Shown here piece by piece: positions 1-10,815 of a stretch of 64,000 bases of DNA (within the stretch, counting starts at the first letter, position 1; the number at the start of each line of letters is the position of its first letter). The notes beneath the pieces are model-generated. The model saw only the letters and a list, made by a program, of their open reading frames with translations, did no database searches and was not told the origin of the DNA. Source of the DNA: Zingiber officinale (taxonomy: Eukaryota > Streptophyta > Magnoliopsida > Zingiberales > Zingiberaceae); the NCBI RefSeq assembly GCF_018446385.1, contig NC_055991.1:121191794-121255793 (forward strand). The letters run 5' to 3'. Made by a program: the position numbers and the translations under genes.

Positions 1-307
1 AATTAGTCCTTATTACCCTGCCGAGTAGGTTGGTTTGGGTTACCCTGCCGAGTATGTTAGTTTTGGAGGTGCCAACTATTCTGGAGCCTCCTCCTAAATT
101 ATTGATCTTTTAATTTTTGGTTCTTGGTTTATGTTTATTCTTTTTGTAGTTGTAATTTACTTGATGATATTTTAAGTCTTGACGTGGCTTAGAATATTTA
201 GATTTTGAATTTGTTGATCTAGGTTTGTATTTTAATTTTTGATTTGGTTTATTTGGTTTTATATAATGTATTTTTTCTTTGGGTATGTAGTATTGGTTAA
301 GTCCTAC

Positions 308-1807
308 TTATGTGGTTAAACACGCTTTCGGAACCCAAGCTTTACTTGTTGGTTTATGTTGGGTTATTAATGATTTAAATGTTTTATTTGAACTTGACTT
401 ATAACCAAGTCCGGTTTTGTTGTAAATTACTTTTTGATTATTTAAGATTAAATCTAAATTTTTAGATCTTGTTGTAAATTTTTCTAACATTTCTTTTAAT
501 TTATTAATTTCTATTTTTAGAGATAAATTCTCCTCCTCAAGTGTTAGATCTCGAGTTGGATTATTTTTTGTAATTTGTTCCTTGAGGTTTTGGTTTTCCT
601 CAAGGAGTAATTTGTTTTCATCTTCTAATTTAACTAATTTTCTATTTAAACAAGAAATAATTTTAAAGAATTTTCTATTTAAATTTAGGTACACCTCTTC
701 GGGACCTTCGGAAACGAGTACGGACTCGTGGCTCGATTCAGGTTCGGACCCGTCTTCCGATTCGTCCTCCGACTCTGCTTTGCGGGCCATCAGCGCGCAG
801 TGACTCTGGTGCTTCTGATCTTCGGCCTTCGATTCGTCCGAGGAAGAGTCGTCCCACATCGCTTTGAGGGTCTTCTTTTTAGTCGTCTTTAGTTTATCGT
901 TCTTCAATCTCGTGCACTCATTCTTGTAGTGGCCCTTCTTGTTGCACCCGAAGCACGTCACATTCCTTGGTTCGGTTGGAGAGTTGATCTTCTTCAGGTC
1001 CTTCTTGTTGAACCTCTTCTTCCTCCTGGTGAACATTTTCCTTACCAGGTTCACCAGGTACTCTTCGTCTTCAGAATCCTCGTCAGAATCTTCTTCAGGT
1101 TCAGGCTTGTTCTTCTTTTCTTTGGAGGAACCTGCAAACAAAGCAATACCTCTCTCGGTTTGGGTGTTAGTCTGTTCGTGTAGTTCTAATTCACAAAATA
1201 GTTCGTCTAACTTTAACTTAGATAGATTTTTTGAAATTTTGTAGGCATCCACGATAGATGCCCACAAATTATTGCGCGAAAATGCGTTTAACGCGTACCT
1301 TATCAGATCTCGGTTTTCCATCTGGTGGCCTATTGCGTGGAGTTCGTTGAGGATATCCTTGATCCTTGCGTGCAGCTGACTCACCATTTCTCCTTCCTGC
1401 ATTTTTATATTAAATATTCTATTTAATAACAAATCTCGTTTCGTTACCTTAGCGTCGTTGGTTCCTTCGTGCAGCTCGATTAACTTGTCCTAAAGTTCTT
1501 TCGTGTTCTGGTGCGGTCCTACCCGGTTCAGCTATTCCCTTGTCAGTCCGCATTGTAGCGTGTTGATTGCCTTGTTCTCTGTCGATGCTTTCTTCTTCAT
1601 GTCCGGAGTCCACTGTTCCGGATCAAGTGGATTTTCGGAGTTGTCAACTGGTGCTCTGTAGGCTTTTGTGACGCTGAGCCATTGGTCAAAGTCCGTCTTC
1701 AGGTAGACTTCCATCCTTTTCTTCCAATAAGAAAAATCATCCCCGTTGAATAGGGGAGGACGTACCGTGCTGAAGCCTTCAATCTGAGACATGATGACCC
1801 TGCACAT
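308..1807 (-). CDS. gag region of LTR element A
   Basis: This is the Copia gag region of element A. The N-terminal part (1532-1807) has the plant Copia gag opening, with a conserved WKKRM-type segment of the DUF4219/UBN2 family. The downstream part (308-1432) has an acidic stretch, one CCHC zinc knuckle (near 917-958, C-F-G-C...H...C) and a C-terminal coiled coil rich in Leu, Lys and Glu. The protein would form the element's capsid-like particle. It is a fossil and appears broken in about one or two places. No protease, integrase or reverse transcriptase is visible in the 307 bases left before the window edge. Confidence 0.8.
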
Positions 1808-3344
1808 AATAAAGCAACGACAAACAAAGTCCCAATACTTAGTCTTGGATTAGTAGTGCAGGAAGAATTAAGAATAATAGAAAGAGCTAAATTGGTGTTG
1901 CACCAATTTAGATTTAATCGCAAAGAATAAATTTCCAAAAAAGTAATAATACCAGTTTGGAATTATGCGAAAAATTGAAAGTCGAAAACTAATAAAAGAA
2001 AAGTTTCACCCCCTTGTCTGATTGATGGTTGCACTAAATCAGAGCGGTATCTGTTCTGATACCACTTGTTGGATCGTGAAAGTCGATAGAGAGGGGGTGA
2101 ATATCGATTTTAAACTTTATCGAGAGATTACGCAGCGGAAAATGTATAAGCGAAAAGAAGAGAACAACGCTAACACAATTCGATTTACTTGGTTCGAAGC
2201 CTGTGTCGACTCCTACTCCAAGGCCCGCACACAAGGGTGCTTTCGATGGACAATTCACTAGCAATTCGAAGGTTTGATTACAAATTAAGTACAAGAATGC
2301 TAATGACAAAATAAAACAATATCGACAAAGAAAGAAACTAGAGGAACAGCGCATTGTCGGAGCTTTGCAGCGTCACAGGAGCACAAGAGATCAGATTGTG
2401 AGTTCTATGTTGTTGTTCTGACTCCAGCCTTGACCCTCCTTATATATGAGGTTCGGGATGCCTGGAAACTTTAGGGCGCCCTGACCATGGCGCTCCACGT
2501 GGTGAGGTGATGCTGAGGATAAATTTTTACCTCCGGACGCCCAGGTACCTCCCAGGCGCCCGGACCCTATTTTCTAGCGGTTTCCTACCTGTAAGAAAAC
2601 GTTAGTCCGAGGAAAATATATATCCTACAAAATAAAGTGTTAGCACAGTTTATCATTAAATAAAATATTAATTAGATTCCGTCTCCTCGAGACCGGAATC
2701 TAGTCAAGATCTCGACTTAGAGTTTCGAAATGATTCTAAGTCGGATCGGCACCTAAGTTCCCACTACAACAAAAACCCTCATAGACATCAGTGGAACAAC
2801 AACGGTTTTAAGCAAAAACCGATGTCTTTGAGTATTTTACACCGGTTTTTCCAAAAACCGATGTCTATGAGCGCAGATTTTAGCTCATAGACATCAGTTT
2901 TTTAGGCGATGTCTATGAGCGCCCTTTTTTTCGTTAATAGACATCGATTTTAACAGCGGTTTTTAAAACCTGGTGTTAATGAACCAAAATAAAATATTTT
3001 AATTTTCCCACCAGCCAAAATTTGTAACACGCTCCAAACCTAAATCTATATCGCGCCCCTTCCTCCGCGCGACCATCTCTCGCCTAAACCTAAACCTAAA
3101 CCTCTGACCATCTCTCTCAACCTCATCTCCCTCTTCCTCCTTCCTAGATCGACGCCCCTTCCTCTCCCGATCAGGATCAAGACACGACGCCCTTGCTTCT
3201 CTGTCCAACCACACCGCATCTTCTCTAACTCCTCTCTTTGGTTGAGAAGAGGAAGCCTTCTTTGCATTCCAGTAGTTTTTCCAACTACTGTTATTGTTTG
3301 TTGTTTGTGTGTGTAATTTTCGACTTCAGGATCTAAAAGAGAGA

Positions 3345-3425
3345 TGGCGTTCAATTTCATCGCCAATGGCGACGATTTGAAAGAATAAAAAAGAGAGATG
3401 GTCGTCCAATTTCATCGCCAATGGC
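3345..3425 (+). repeat. ~60 bp tandem duplication in CACTA
   Basis: The segment containing 'tcatcgccaatggcgacg' occurs twice about 58 bases apart (around 3356 and 3413), each copy flanked by 'gagatgg' and 'atttgaa'. It lies just 5' of the captured serine-rich fragment and may be part of an untranslated leader. It is an ordinary replication-type duplication and no function is proposed. Confidence 0.75.
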
Positions 3426-3485
3426 GACGATTTGAAGGAGGAGGAGCACCACCACCACCACTACAGGCACCATCAATAAGGGTCG

Positions 3486-3836
3486 TTGCCGCGGGGCGCA
3501 AGGCGGACTTTGTCGACCAACTCCTCCTCTGCTTGCGGCGTCGTGACGGCGATCCCCAAGTGCGTGCGTGCTCCGACTACGCACGCCGGTTCCTTCAAGT
3601 GCCGCCTTCACAGGGCGAACTTCCACGGCCACGCGCCGCCCTCTCCGACCTCGATCCCTCCCCCTCGGCCTCCCGTGAACTCCTCCACCACCCACCAATC
3701 CGCCATCGCGATTCTTCCGTCCATTCTCATCTGGAAAAATCCGCTCTCTTCCCAACCATCATCGCTCCAGTGCTTCGTCCGGTGGATCTCTTCGAGTGGT
3801 GGCGAAGAAGACGAGTCGTCAGCTGACTTTGTCTGA
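3486..3836 (+). pseudogene. captured fragment of plant serine-rich protein gene
   Basis: This 116-codon open frame contains APTTHAGSFKCRLHR (nucleotides about 3567-3611). That is the signature of the small plant 'serine-rich protein-related' family (Cys-x-Cys-x-Pro-Thr-x-His-x-Gly-Ser-Phe-x-Cys-Arg-Leu-His-Arg). It is followed by a proline/serine-rich stretch, as in family members. One cysteine of the usual C-x-C-x-P start reads as part of KCVRAP instead of CVCAP. The fragment is GC-rich, unlike the AT-rich transposon body around it, and lies fully inside the CACTA element. It is therefore best read as a host exon captured by the transposon. The family's biochemical function is unknown. The start codon is uncertain, and the frame may be part of a chimeric transposon transcript. 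Confidence 0.6.
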
Positions 3837-4195
3837 TCTCTTCCAGCGCTTGGCAACAGACGTAGTCGCTGAGAAGCATATTTTTCTACCTCTTGTTCTG
3901 CCAGGTATTGCTCTTCCCTGTTCCATCTCAATTCGTTCTTGGGTGCTTACGAGGGAGACTAGCGCAATTTTCATGAGTGAATAAATGGGTTTCTGTTAGG
4001 TTGTTGTTTGGAAGGGAATTCCTCGAGTTCCATGGCTTCCTCAATTTGTCCTGTTCGTTCAAGGATCGCTTTGCAGTTTTGTGCGAATGAACTGTTTGAT
4101 GATATGCTTCAAAGAGATCTGCCTTCTTTTTTACGAAGTGACATGTTACGAAAACTTCTGTGTGCGCACAATGAAGTGGATGGGTTTGGACTAGG

Positions 4196-4366
4196 GAGGC
4201 CGGATCTTCTGGTCCGCAATTTGCGGACCAGGGGATGGTCCACTGTATATGGACCATTGATTTGGATGGAGCCCACCTTTAAGTTGGTAGGGTCCATCCA
4301 AATCAAAGGTCTACAATAATGGACCATCCCTTGGTCCGCAAATTGCGGACCAGAGGATCTGCCCTC
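4196..4366. mobile_element. MULE-type foldback MITE (171 bp)
   Basis: This is a non-coding foldback element with terminal inverted repeats starting GAGGCCGGATCTTCTGGTCC on the left and, reversed, GAGGGCAGATCCTCTGGTCC on the right. The inner arms also carry the palindrome 'ggtccgcaatttgcggacc'. It is flanked by an identical 10 bp direct repeat 'ttggactagg' (4186-4195 and 4367-4376). TIRs beginning GAG with a 9-10 bp target duplication indicate Mutator-like (MULE) mobilisation. It is nested inside the CACTA element and so postdates it. Confidence 0.9.
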
Positions 4367-4645
4367 TTGGACTAGGTGCTAAAATATGTGCTGATGCGGT
4401 ACGATGAATTTGATTTTAGTTGAACGGGAGGCCTTAGGATTGATCGTCTCCATATGAAGCTAGATTTCATATTTATTACATGCTTTGTTAATTGCGATGA
4501 CATATTTCCCTTTTGTGAATTGAAGTCAATCACAGACACTTGCATAGTTGTGTATATGTGGTAAGCTTTCAATTGAATTGGACTTTATTTATGTGTTTCA
4601 TTAATTTAAATTTCATCATTTTTTTGGAATATTTTCCAATTGTAG

Positions 4646-5385
4646 GCATCTATATAGAAAGATACAGGAAAAGATGTTACTGCAGGATTTCAGATTGGTG
4701 GATCCAGTGCCTGTGGAATATGTACCATCAAGAAATCAGAATAGAGATTTCATCCAAGAACAGTTGAATAAAAGGGCTTGTTACTTAAGCAGTAGACTAA
4801 TTGGTACCTCATCTGGTCAATTGGTTGTTGTGCCATGCAACGTTGGGTGAGTAAGAATAACATTATATATCACTCTCACTTGCATATTTTGAGAACTTGC
4901 AAGATGCATATATACACTAATTATATTTCTTTGTGTAGTTTTCACTTGATTTTGACTATCATCAATGTTGAGAAGGAGATTATTTTTTTGTTGGATCCTC
5001 TTAGTCACCGCATTCATGATCAAGATTGGAAATATGTTGTCAACATGTAAGTTTTTTGGCTTCTTTTTTTACCTTTGTTGAAACATGTAAGTATTTTGAT
5101 GTGGCAATACAATTCCCACGGGTTATATGCATAAAGGGCCTTGAAAATGTATAATGCGGAGGCTGGAAGGAAAGGGAAAAAACAACCAACATGGATAGTT
5201 GTCAATGTATGTCCTTTGATTAGCAACTGTTTCACTATCCTTGAAGGAGTTATTCCAATATTTCTTTTCTAACATAGGCTCCTCAACAACCGGATGCGGA
5301 GCAATGTGGTTTTTATATCATGCAATATATGAAAGATATAATTGAAAATTTTGGAGTTGACCACAAGGATTTACTTCCAGCAATG
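4646..5385 (+). CDS. Ulp1-like (C48) cysteine protease of CACTA, four exons visible
   Basis: Four exons with GT..AG borders read as one frame: 4646-4846, 4939-5046, 5137-5206 and 5278-5385. They give a protease core of the Ulp1/SENP (peptidase C48) kind that plant CACTA and MULE elements often carry. The catalytic His is in GFHLIL (codon 4943-4945), where most relatives have His-Trp. The Asp is in LLDPLSHRI (about 4993). The oxyanion Gln (codon 5287) lies six residues before the nucleophile Cys in QQPDAEQCGFY (codon 5305). All four key residues are present and no stop interrupts these exons. Family members remove ubiquitin-like modifiers such as SUMO; for the transposon-borne group the substrate is unknown. 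The N-terminus and last exons were not defined: 4008-4185 upstream and 5883-5930 downstream may contribute. Confidence 0.78.
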
Positions 5386-7565
5386 GTAATAATACAATAT
5401 CTTCCATTTTGCATATAAGCCCTAAAGATAATTTGTTGCATTTTCCAACATTGTTTCAGTATCATAATTGATACAAACTCATTGATTTTGATTGATTATG
5501 AACGTCTCTTAGCTTTTGAGATCTTGCTGCTGCTATGCTTTTCCCCTGGTGCTTGATGTGTTTCTATGTTACAATGATTTTTTTGTGAACAACCGGATGC
5601 TTTTCCCCTGGTGATTTTGATAATTTCTATGCTTTTCCCCTGGTGCTTGCTATGATTTTTTTGATACAAACCGGATGCTATGCTTTTGTTACAATGATTT
5701 TTTGGATACAAACTGGATGCTATGCTTTTGTTACAAACCAGATGATTGCTTTTCTAATTTGTTAAGTACTGATTTCTGACTTACATGCCACTGAAATATT
5801 TTCTAAATCTGAAACACACACTCAGAAGAATTTTTTTTTGTATTATTTGTGTGCCTTTACCTTCATTAGATTCGTCTGGCAGGAAGATGTTGTTGATGAA
5901 TATATAGATTCGTGCATATGTAAGTGAAACCCTTCCCATTGTTTGACAAAAGATGACATATTCTCAGACTGAAGCAACACAATGGCATATTAAAAGGTGG
6001 AGCAAAAGCATGCTCTGGTGGAAGGCCTTGGAGTCTTGCATGTATTATTCGAGGATTCTAAATGTCTTTGCTTGACTTTATCAAGTAGATAGCGTCAAGT
6101 TAAAACAGGTGTTAATGCCTCGTGTGTCAAAATCAAAATTGTTGTTATGCATCGAATAAGAGTTGCAAATCTTTTACTACTTTTTACAACTTTGTTCTGC
6201 AACTTTTGGATAATCTATTGTAGGATGCCCAAGATTGTTCAGCAAGTTTATGATTCTGATTCTGCTTAGGCTCAGTTTCAGTCTATAGCTAGTTGATTCT
6301 AATTTTGACAAAATATGACAAAATTTTTTAATGAACCCATATCAGGTGGTTATTAGTAAATAGGACAAAGAAATATATTATCAACATCAATGAACCCATA
6401 TTTTTGCTAACTATTTGGTCAGCTATATGGTTCTTAGTTCTTACTCCTCAATTGAACTCTATGCAATATGCATGACTAAACCATTGGAGTCTTAATTTTG
6501 TCAAGGTCTTCACTTTGTTTAACTATATTATATATTTTATTGAATGTCATTGAATATGTATATTTTTCTCGTGTTCTGGTTATTTGAATTTACAAACTAA
6601 TTGTACAGATGACAAGGAAGAGGGATGACCGGGAAAAGGGAGGAGCGAACGAGAAAAGGAGAATGGGGTCGGACTTCTACCACTGAGGACTTCAGAGCCG
6701 ACCACTGAACTATGCTATGAGACCTAGGGAAAGGATTGAATGTTGGATCTGGACAGGAAGTGAGGCCTACTGCTCCGTGGGGTACCCATTAATGGTTAGG
6801 GATAGTATATCTATTAGCTGGCTTTTGATGTACAAAGAATGTTTGGGTATTTTATGGATATTGTTCTAAGAAGATTATTTATATAATTTATTAATATTTG
6901 TGTATTTTATGGATATTATTGAATGAAGAATATTTGTATAATTTGTGAATATTTGTGTATTTTTTTTTGTTATTGTCGGTTTTTCATGGTTTCGAAAATC
7001 AAATTTGTGAAAAAATATACATATTACATCGGTTTTCCACCGCTGTAAAACCGGTGTTATTAACTAATATTACATCGGTTTTCCACCGCTGTAAAATCGG
7101 TGTCGTTAAGTGATACTACACCGGTTTTAACCCGATGTCTAAAATGACAGACTTTTAACATCGGCTTCATAGACATCGGTCGAAAATGAAATAGACACCG
7201 GTGGAAAACCGATGTCTATGAAGGTTTTTGTTGTAGTGTCCCTTCCCGGGAACGCGTCCTCACAGTCACTGCCCTCCAGTGACTTACCTTCACTTACCTT
7301 CCAGACGTCTGGTCAGCCCTTCGACTTGTCTGGGCTTCGTGCCAGCTATCCGGTCGGCCCGTCGACCTAGCTGGACTTCGTGCCAAACGTCCGGTCAGCT
7401 CGTCAACCCGTTTGGAGTTCGTGCCAAACATCAGGTCGGCCCGTCGACCTGTCTGGGCTTCTCCTGCACACTCGGTCAGAGTGTTAGATAACGACAAAAC
7501 TAACTTAACCTATTTTGTCATTCATCAAAACTTGAGTTAGACCATTAGTGCTAACCACACCAACA

Positions 7566-8580
7566 GTTCCAACTAGATGTAACTCCACATACATCATGCT
7601 TTCCTCATCTTTAAATTATATTCGAGTTTTTCAATCTTATGCTGAGAAGCATGGTGATATGGTAGTAGCTCTAAAAGAAGATGGTCATAATGTGCCTTCT
7701 AGTGAGGATTAGGATAATGCAAAGAACTTGTGTGATTATTTGGAATGTTTTTATCATGTTATTAATGAAGTTTCTGCTAGCAAGTATGTCACTTCAAATG
7801 ATTTTGTGTCTCATATTAGTGAAATTGATGGTTTGATAAAAGAGTTGAAGAAGAGTCTTGATCTTAACACAAGTGCAATGTCATACTCTATGGGTGAGAA
7901 ATTTGATAAGTTTTGGGGGGATGTATCAAAGATGAACAAAGTTATTTATATGACTGCTGTTATGGATCCAAGATGAAAGTTGGGATACGTTTCTTTCATG
8001 CTTACAAATATGTATGAGAAGGATATAGGTGGAACCTTATTTGATAGTGTAAACGAGCCATGGAGGAGATGTATGATGATTAAAAGAGATTGTATGGATC
8101 GGGAGATTCTTCTGTGACTTCATTATCATCTTCTGTTTCTTCAAGTTCACGAGATGTTCCTGTTTCAGATGCAATAGAGTCCTATGTTTGTGCAAGAAAT
8201 AGAGAAAATGTCAGACATCAATTGGAAATGCAGTATCAGAAATTAAAAGCCAATGTTGTAACTGAATCAACTTCAGAATTACAAAGGTATTTAGCTGAGT
8301 AGACCATCAATATACAAAAGGGTTTGATATCTTATCTTGGTGGAGAAATAACAAGGCAAGATTTCCTATACTTTCTGAGATGGCTCACGATTTTTTTTAG
8401 GAGTTCTTTAACTCCTAGAATCATGCAAGCGTTGATTTGTGCTCAAGATTGGTTTCGAGTTACTGGGTCTCCAATGATAGTTAAGGAAAATTTATTAGAG
8501 TTACAAAAATTTAAAGCAGGTATTATGTTTGACTATTTTACTTTTTATAATGTTTGATTTATATGAAATAAAGTATTAAC
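7566..8580 (+). pseudogene. hAT transposase relic (RICESLEEPER/DAYSLEEPER type)
   Basis: Open segments at 7728-7976, 8090-8302 and 8324-8557 read like the C-terminal half of a plant hAT transposase. The first includes MTAVMDPR, the 'ILDPRxK' landmark, with a TGA directly after the arginine codon. The last includes a shortened hAT dimerisation block: WWRNNKARFPILSEMAHDFF runs straight into RSSLTPRIMQALICAQDWF. The segment between these, which normally holds the SAFSxxGR motif, has been deleted. There are in-frame stops (for example near 7709 and 7974) and the order is otherwise collinear. The coding potential is dead. The relic abuts the LTR of element A (whose 5 bp flank is 'gttcc') and is the older sequence. 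Confidence 0.8.
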
Positions 8581-8604
8581 ATATATTTTTAGTTGTAGAA
8601 TTGA

Positions 8605-9475
8605 ACCTGATGCGGTGATAAAGGGGGGCCTACTAAGGAGGTCAACACCAAAGAACCAACGGGCTTACCAAAGGGTGATCAAGCGGAGCTCTCCTGCAGT
8701 TGCCGATCGGGCATGAATCACGCAATCGACAAAGGGTTGGTCCAAATAGAATGTCCGTACAGCTAAGATCATCATATGCTCATCATGGAGTAGAGGAACA
8801 TTGGGACGACCGAAGCTTAAGTCTAGCCGGGCGGACACAAGCTATCGAGTCAAGTCACCACAAGGAAGAGCAGCCTAGTCCGGCCGAGAGGAGGAGTTTC
8901 CAACCGATCCACTATCTCGCTCGGCCAAGCAGAGGGGTCATTGATGTATCTCTTAATATCTTTCTGGGAAATAGTGCCGCTGACATAAGACATGATCAAC
9001 AAGCGGATCGTACGACGGAAGTTTCTACTGTCTTGTCAAGGATATGCATGCCCTGTTAAGGTATGGTGTCAGAGGCACTTTCCTGAGTCCTTTCATAGGA
9101 TAAATTGGAGAATGTGGCCGTGCCTCGAGTAGCATGCACACTGTCCATTGGAGCACTATATAAAGGGGGGGTTATACACCAGTTGAGGTACACATTATTC
9201 ACTATTCACGCTTGCGCTCATTGTTGCTCCACTTTCTTTTACTATTCAGGTGATTGACTTGAGAGTTGGAGAGTCAACGCCAAGGACCCCTTCCCTGGCA
9301 CGATATTGAAGTTTCTTGTGTTGCAGAGCGGAGCGAAGTCTACATCCAATCAATGCAACAGTCACATCCCCAGCTAGCCATCTTCTTGATTTTCGGCAGG
9401 ATCAGGATCCATCAGAAAAGGATTGTACTTTCTTTGATAATGTGTAGTGGCTTCTCTCTACCAAGATCATTATGC
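8605..9475 (+). mobile_element. Gypsy-like solo LTR, probable
   Basis: A GC-richer block contains a TATA box (ctatataaag, about 9152-9161) followed by an R/U5-like stretch (gagttggagagtcaacgcc... ccccttccctggcacg... cttgtgttgcagagcggagc). I associate this arrangement with plant Ty3/Gypsy LTRs. It is flanked by an 8 bp direct repeat 'agaattga' (8597-8604 and 9476-9483), longer than the 5 bp expected for an LTR element. Either the repeat is partly coincidental or the true ends lie slightly inside. No internal region is seen, so if it is an LTR it is a solo one. The fossil is old and its exact ends are uncertain. Confidence 0.5.
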
Positions 9476-10535
9476 AGAATTGAGAAGCGATTAAGTGAAT
9501 CAAGTGAAAGGCAAGTTTTATGAAAATTTTAAAATATATTCTCAATTTTTTTATTTTATATCTGAAAGTTGGCTTTTTTGCAATCCTTGTTTGAATCTTT
9601 CATTCTCATGTTAACATTTCCATTTCAACACATTTGCATATTTTAAAATTTGAAGTTGAAGAGTTAAAGTTTGAAGAGTGAAGAGTTCAATTTTAAATCC
9701 TTTAGAAATCTTGAATTAGTGTTAGACAAAGAGACAATGTTTGGTGTGTAACATGTGTTGATGTATTTTTGAGATATTTTCGAATGGATAAATTTTAATT
9801 ATGATAGTTAATGGTTATTTAGAAGATGAAGATTGTTGTTATTTGTTAGTGTAACGTTAGATTGTTGGACTTGGATAAATCTTTTCTTGTTGAATAAAAG
9901 TTTGTTTGGCTGCCTACAACTACAAGCTGCTTTATTCAAGTAGTTGTGATTGCTTTCACATAACTTATTTGGTTGATAAACATAGTTTTTAAATATTGCA
10001 AGTGAGTTATTTAGTTGGATATATCTCTTTTTTTTAGGTGAAAATCTAACATATCACTGTGCTAGATGGCTAGTGAAAGAGATGATTGAAAAGGAAAAAA
10101 CAATCATTGATTCAATTTCTAGTTGTTCTACCAAAGCAATCAGTTGTTATTTAAAAGAACAAAGAGATCATACAACACCTTGTCAGAGATCAATTAGTTC
10201 CATGTACAACTACAATTTGATATTTTGTTGTCTGCTCAACTAGATGCTATTACTCAGCCCAAATCTTTCATTTTACACTTTGGTGGCTGTTTGGTAGATT
10301 GCCTACCGTTTAATTTTTGCAGCCACCAGTTTGTTTATGCTCATCTTCTATAGTGTAGTGCAGTGCTTTGGGATGATTATCTCACTGCCACATTGCATAT
10401 CATAATAAATACAAGTATCAGATGCAAGTTCACGCAGCGGTTCAACATCAGTAATAAGAAGATAAGAATAATTTAATCTTTTTAAGGAAAAATATAACAT
10501 AGCTTACCTTGTATAATTACATTTTGCTTTCCCCT
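9476..10535. other. AT-rich spacer, no gene
   Basis: After a short stretch that could be the last codons of the hAT relic (frame ending near 9523), this kilobase is AT-rich with no conserved reading frame, RNA gene or repeat I can support. It may include the 3' end of the hAT element, but no terminal inverted repeat was found. Confidence 0.5.
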
Positions 10536-10815
10536 CATTACAATAAATATGACTTTTCGCATCGCGCAATTATACTATCCGCAGCGTGTATCGCATGATG
10601 CACAACTCCATGTTGTTAAAAGCTAGAACACATATGCAATGTGCGGTTGCGTACTGCAGAAAAGTGCATTTGCAACGCGCAGCTGTGCGCTGTGGAAAAG
10701 TGCATTTGCGTGTGGTTGTGCGCTAAGATAAATTGCATTTGCAGCACGTAGCTGCACGCTGTGGTTAATATCATTCACAGCACGCAACCACGCGCTGCGG
10801 TTAAATGCATATAAA
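10536..10815. mobile_element. CACTA-like left terminus with subterminal repeats
   Basis: The sequence CATTACAATAAATATGACTT looks like a CACTA end with one early substitution (CACTACAA to CATTACAA). It is followed within 20 bases by tandemly arranged, degenerate copies of a palindromic unit close to 'gcagcgcgcagctgcgcgctg', spaced by 'aaaagtgcatttgc'. Such unit arrays are the subterminal binding repeats of CACTA families. No matching inverted terminus was found downstream. The element is therefore truncated, or its other end belongs to debris I did not recognise. Confidence 0.55.

Larger units (their letters stand above)
2762..7238 (+). mobile_element. CACTA (En/Spm) DNA transposon with Ulp1-like protease
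   Basis: The left end reads CACTACAACAAAAACC and the right end is its near-perfect inverse, ending GGTTTTTGTTGTAGTG. The element is flanked by a 3 bp target duplication TCC (2759-2761 and 7239-7241), the hallmark of CACTA elements. Subterminal repeats of an ACCGATGTCTAT-like unit occur at both ends (2815-2970 and 7025-7215). It sits inside the LTR of element A and is therefore younger than that insertion. The interior has no clear TNPD-type transposase. It holds a captured host fragment (about 3486-3836), a MULE-type MITE (4196-4366) and a spliced cysteine-protease gene (4646-5385). 5530-5745 has short direct repeats built on 'tgcttttcccctggtg'. 5890-7000 shows nothing recognisable. The element is probably non-autonomous. 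Confidence 0.93.
1..7565 (-). mobile_element. LTR element A (Copia type), 5' part, window-truncated
   Basis: This is a minus-strand Ty1/Copia-type LTR retrotransposon fossil that runs off the left edge. Its 5' LTR lies on the right, as 2067-2761 plus 7239-7565, and begins and ends TGTTGG...CCAACA in either orientation. The LTR was split by a CACTA transposon. The primer-binding site complementary to initiator tRNA-Met is at 2052-2063, and the gag region lies leftward of it. A TATA-like box (minus strand, 2448-2441) marks the U3/R boundary. 1-307 is a low-complexity gag-to-pol linker region with no recognisable pol domain. The protein style (long gag, coiled coil, one zinc knuckle) resembles the SIRE/Maximus lineage. 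The copy is broken, and its outer target duplication cannot be tested because the other end is outside the window. Confidence 0.85.

Noticed and set aside
2022-2354. Small frames at the LTR/primer-site junction of element A
   Set aside because: They lie in LTR sequence and have no protein similarity I can recognise.
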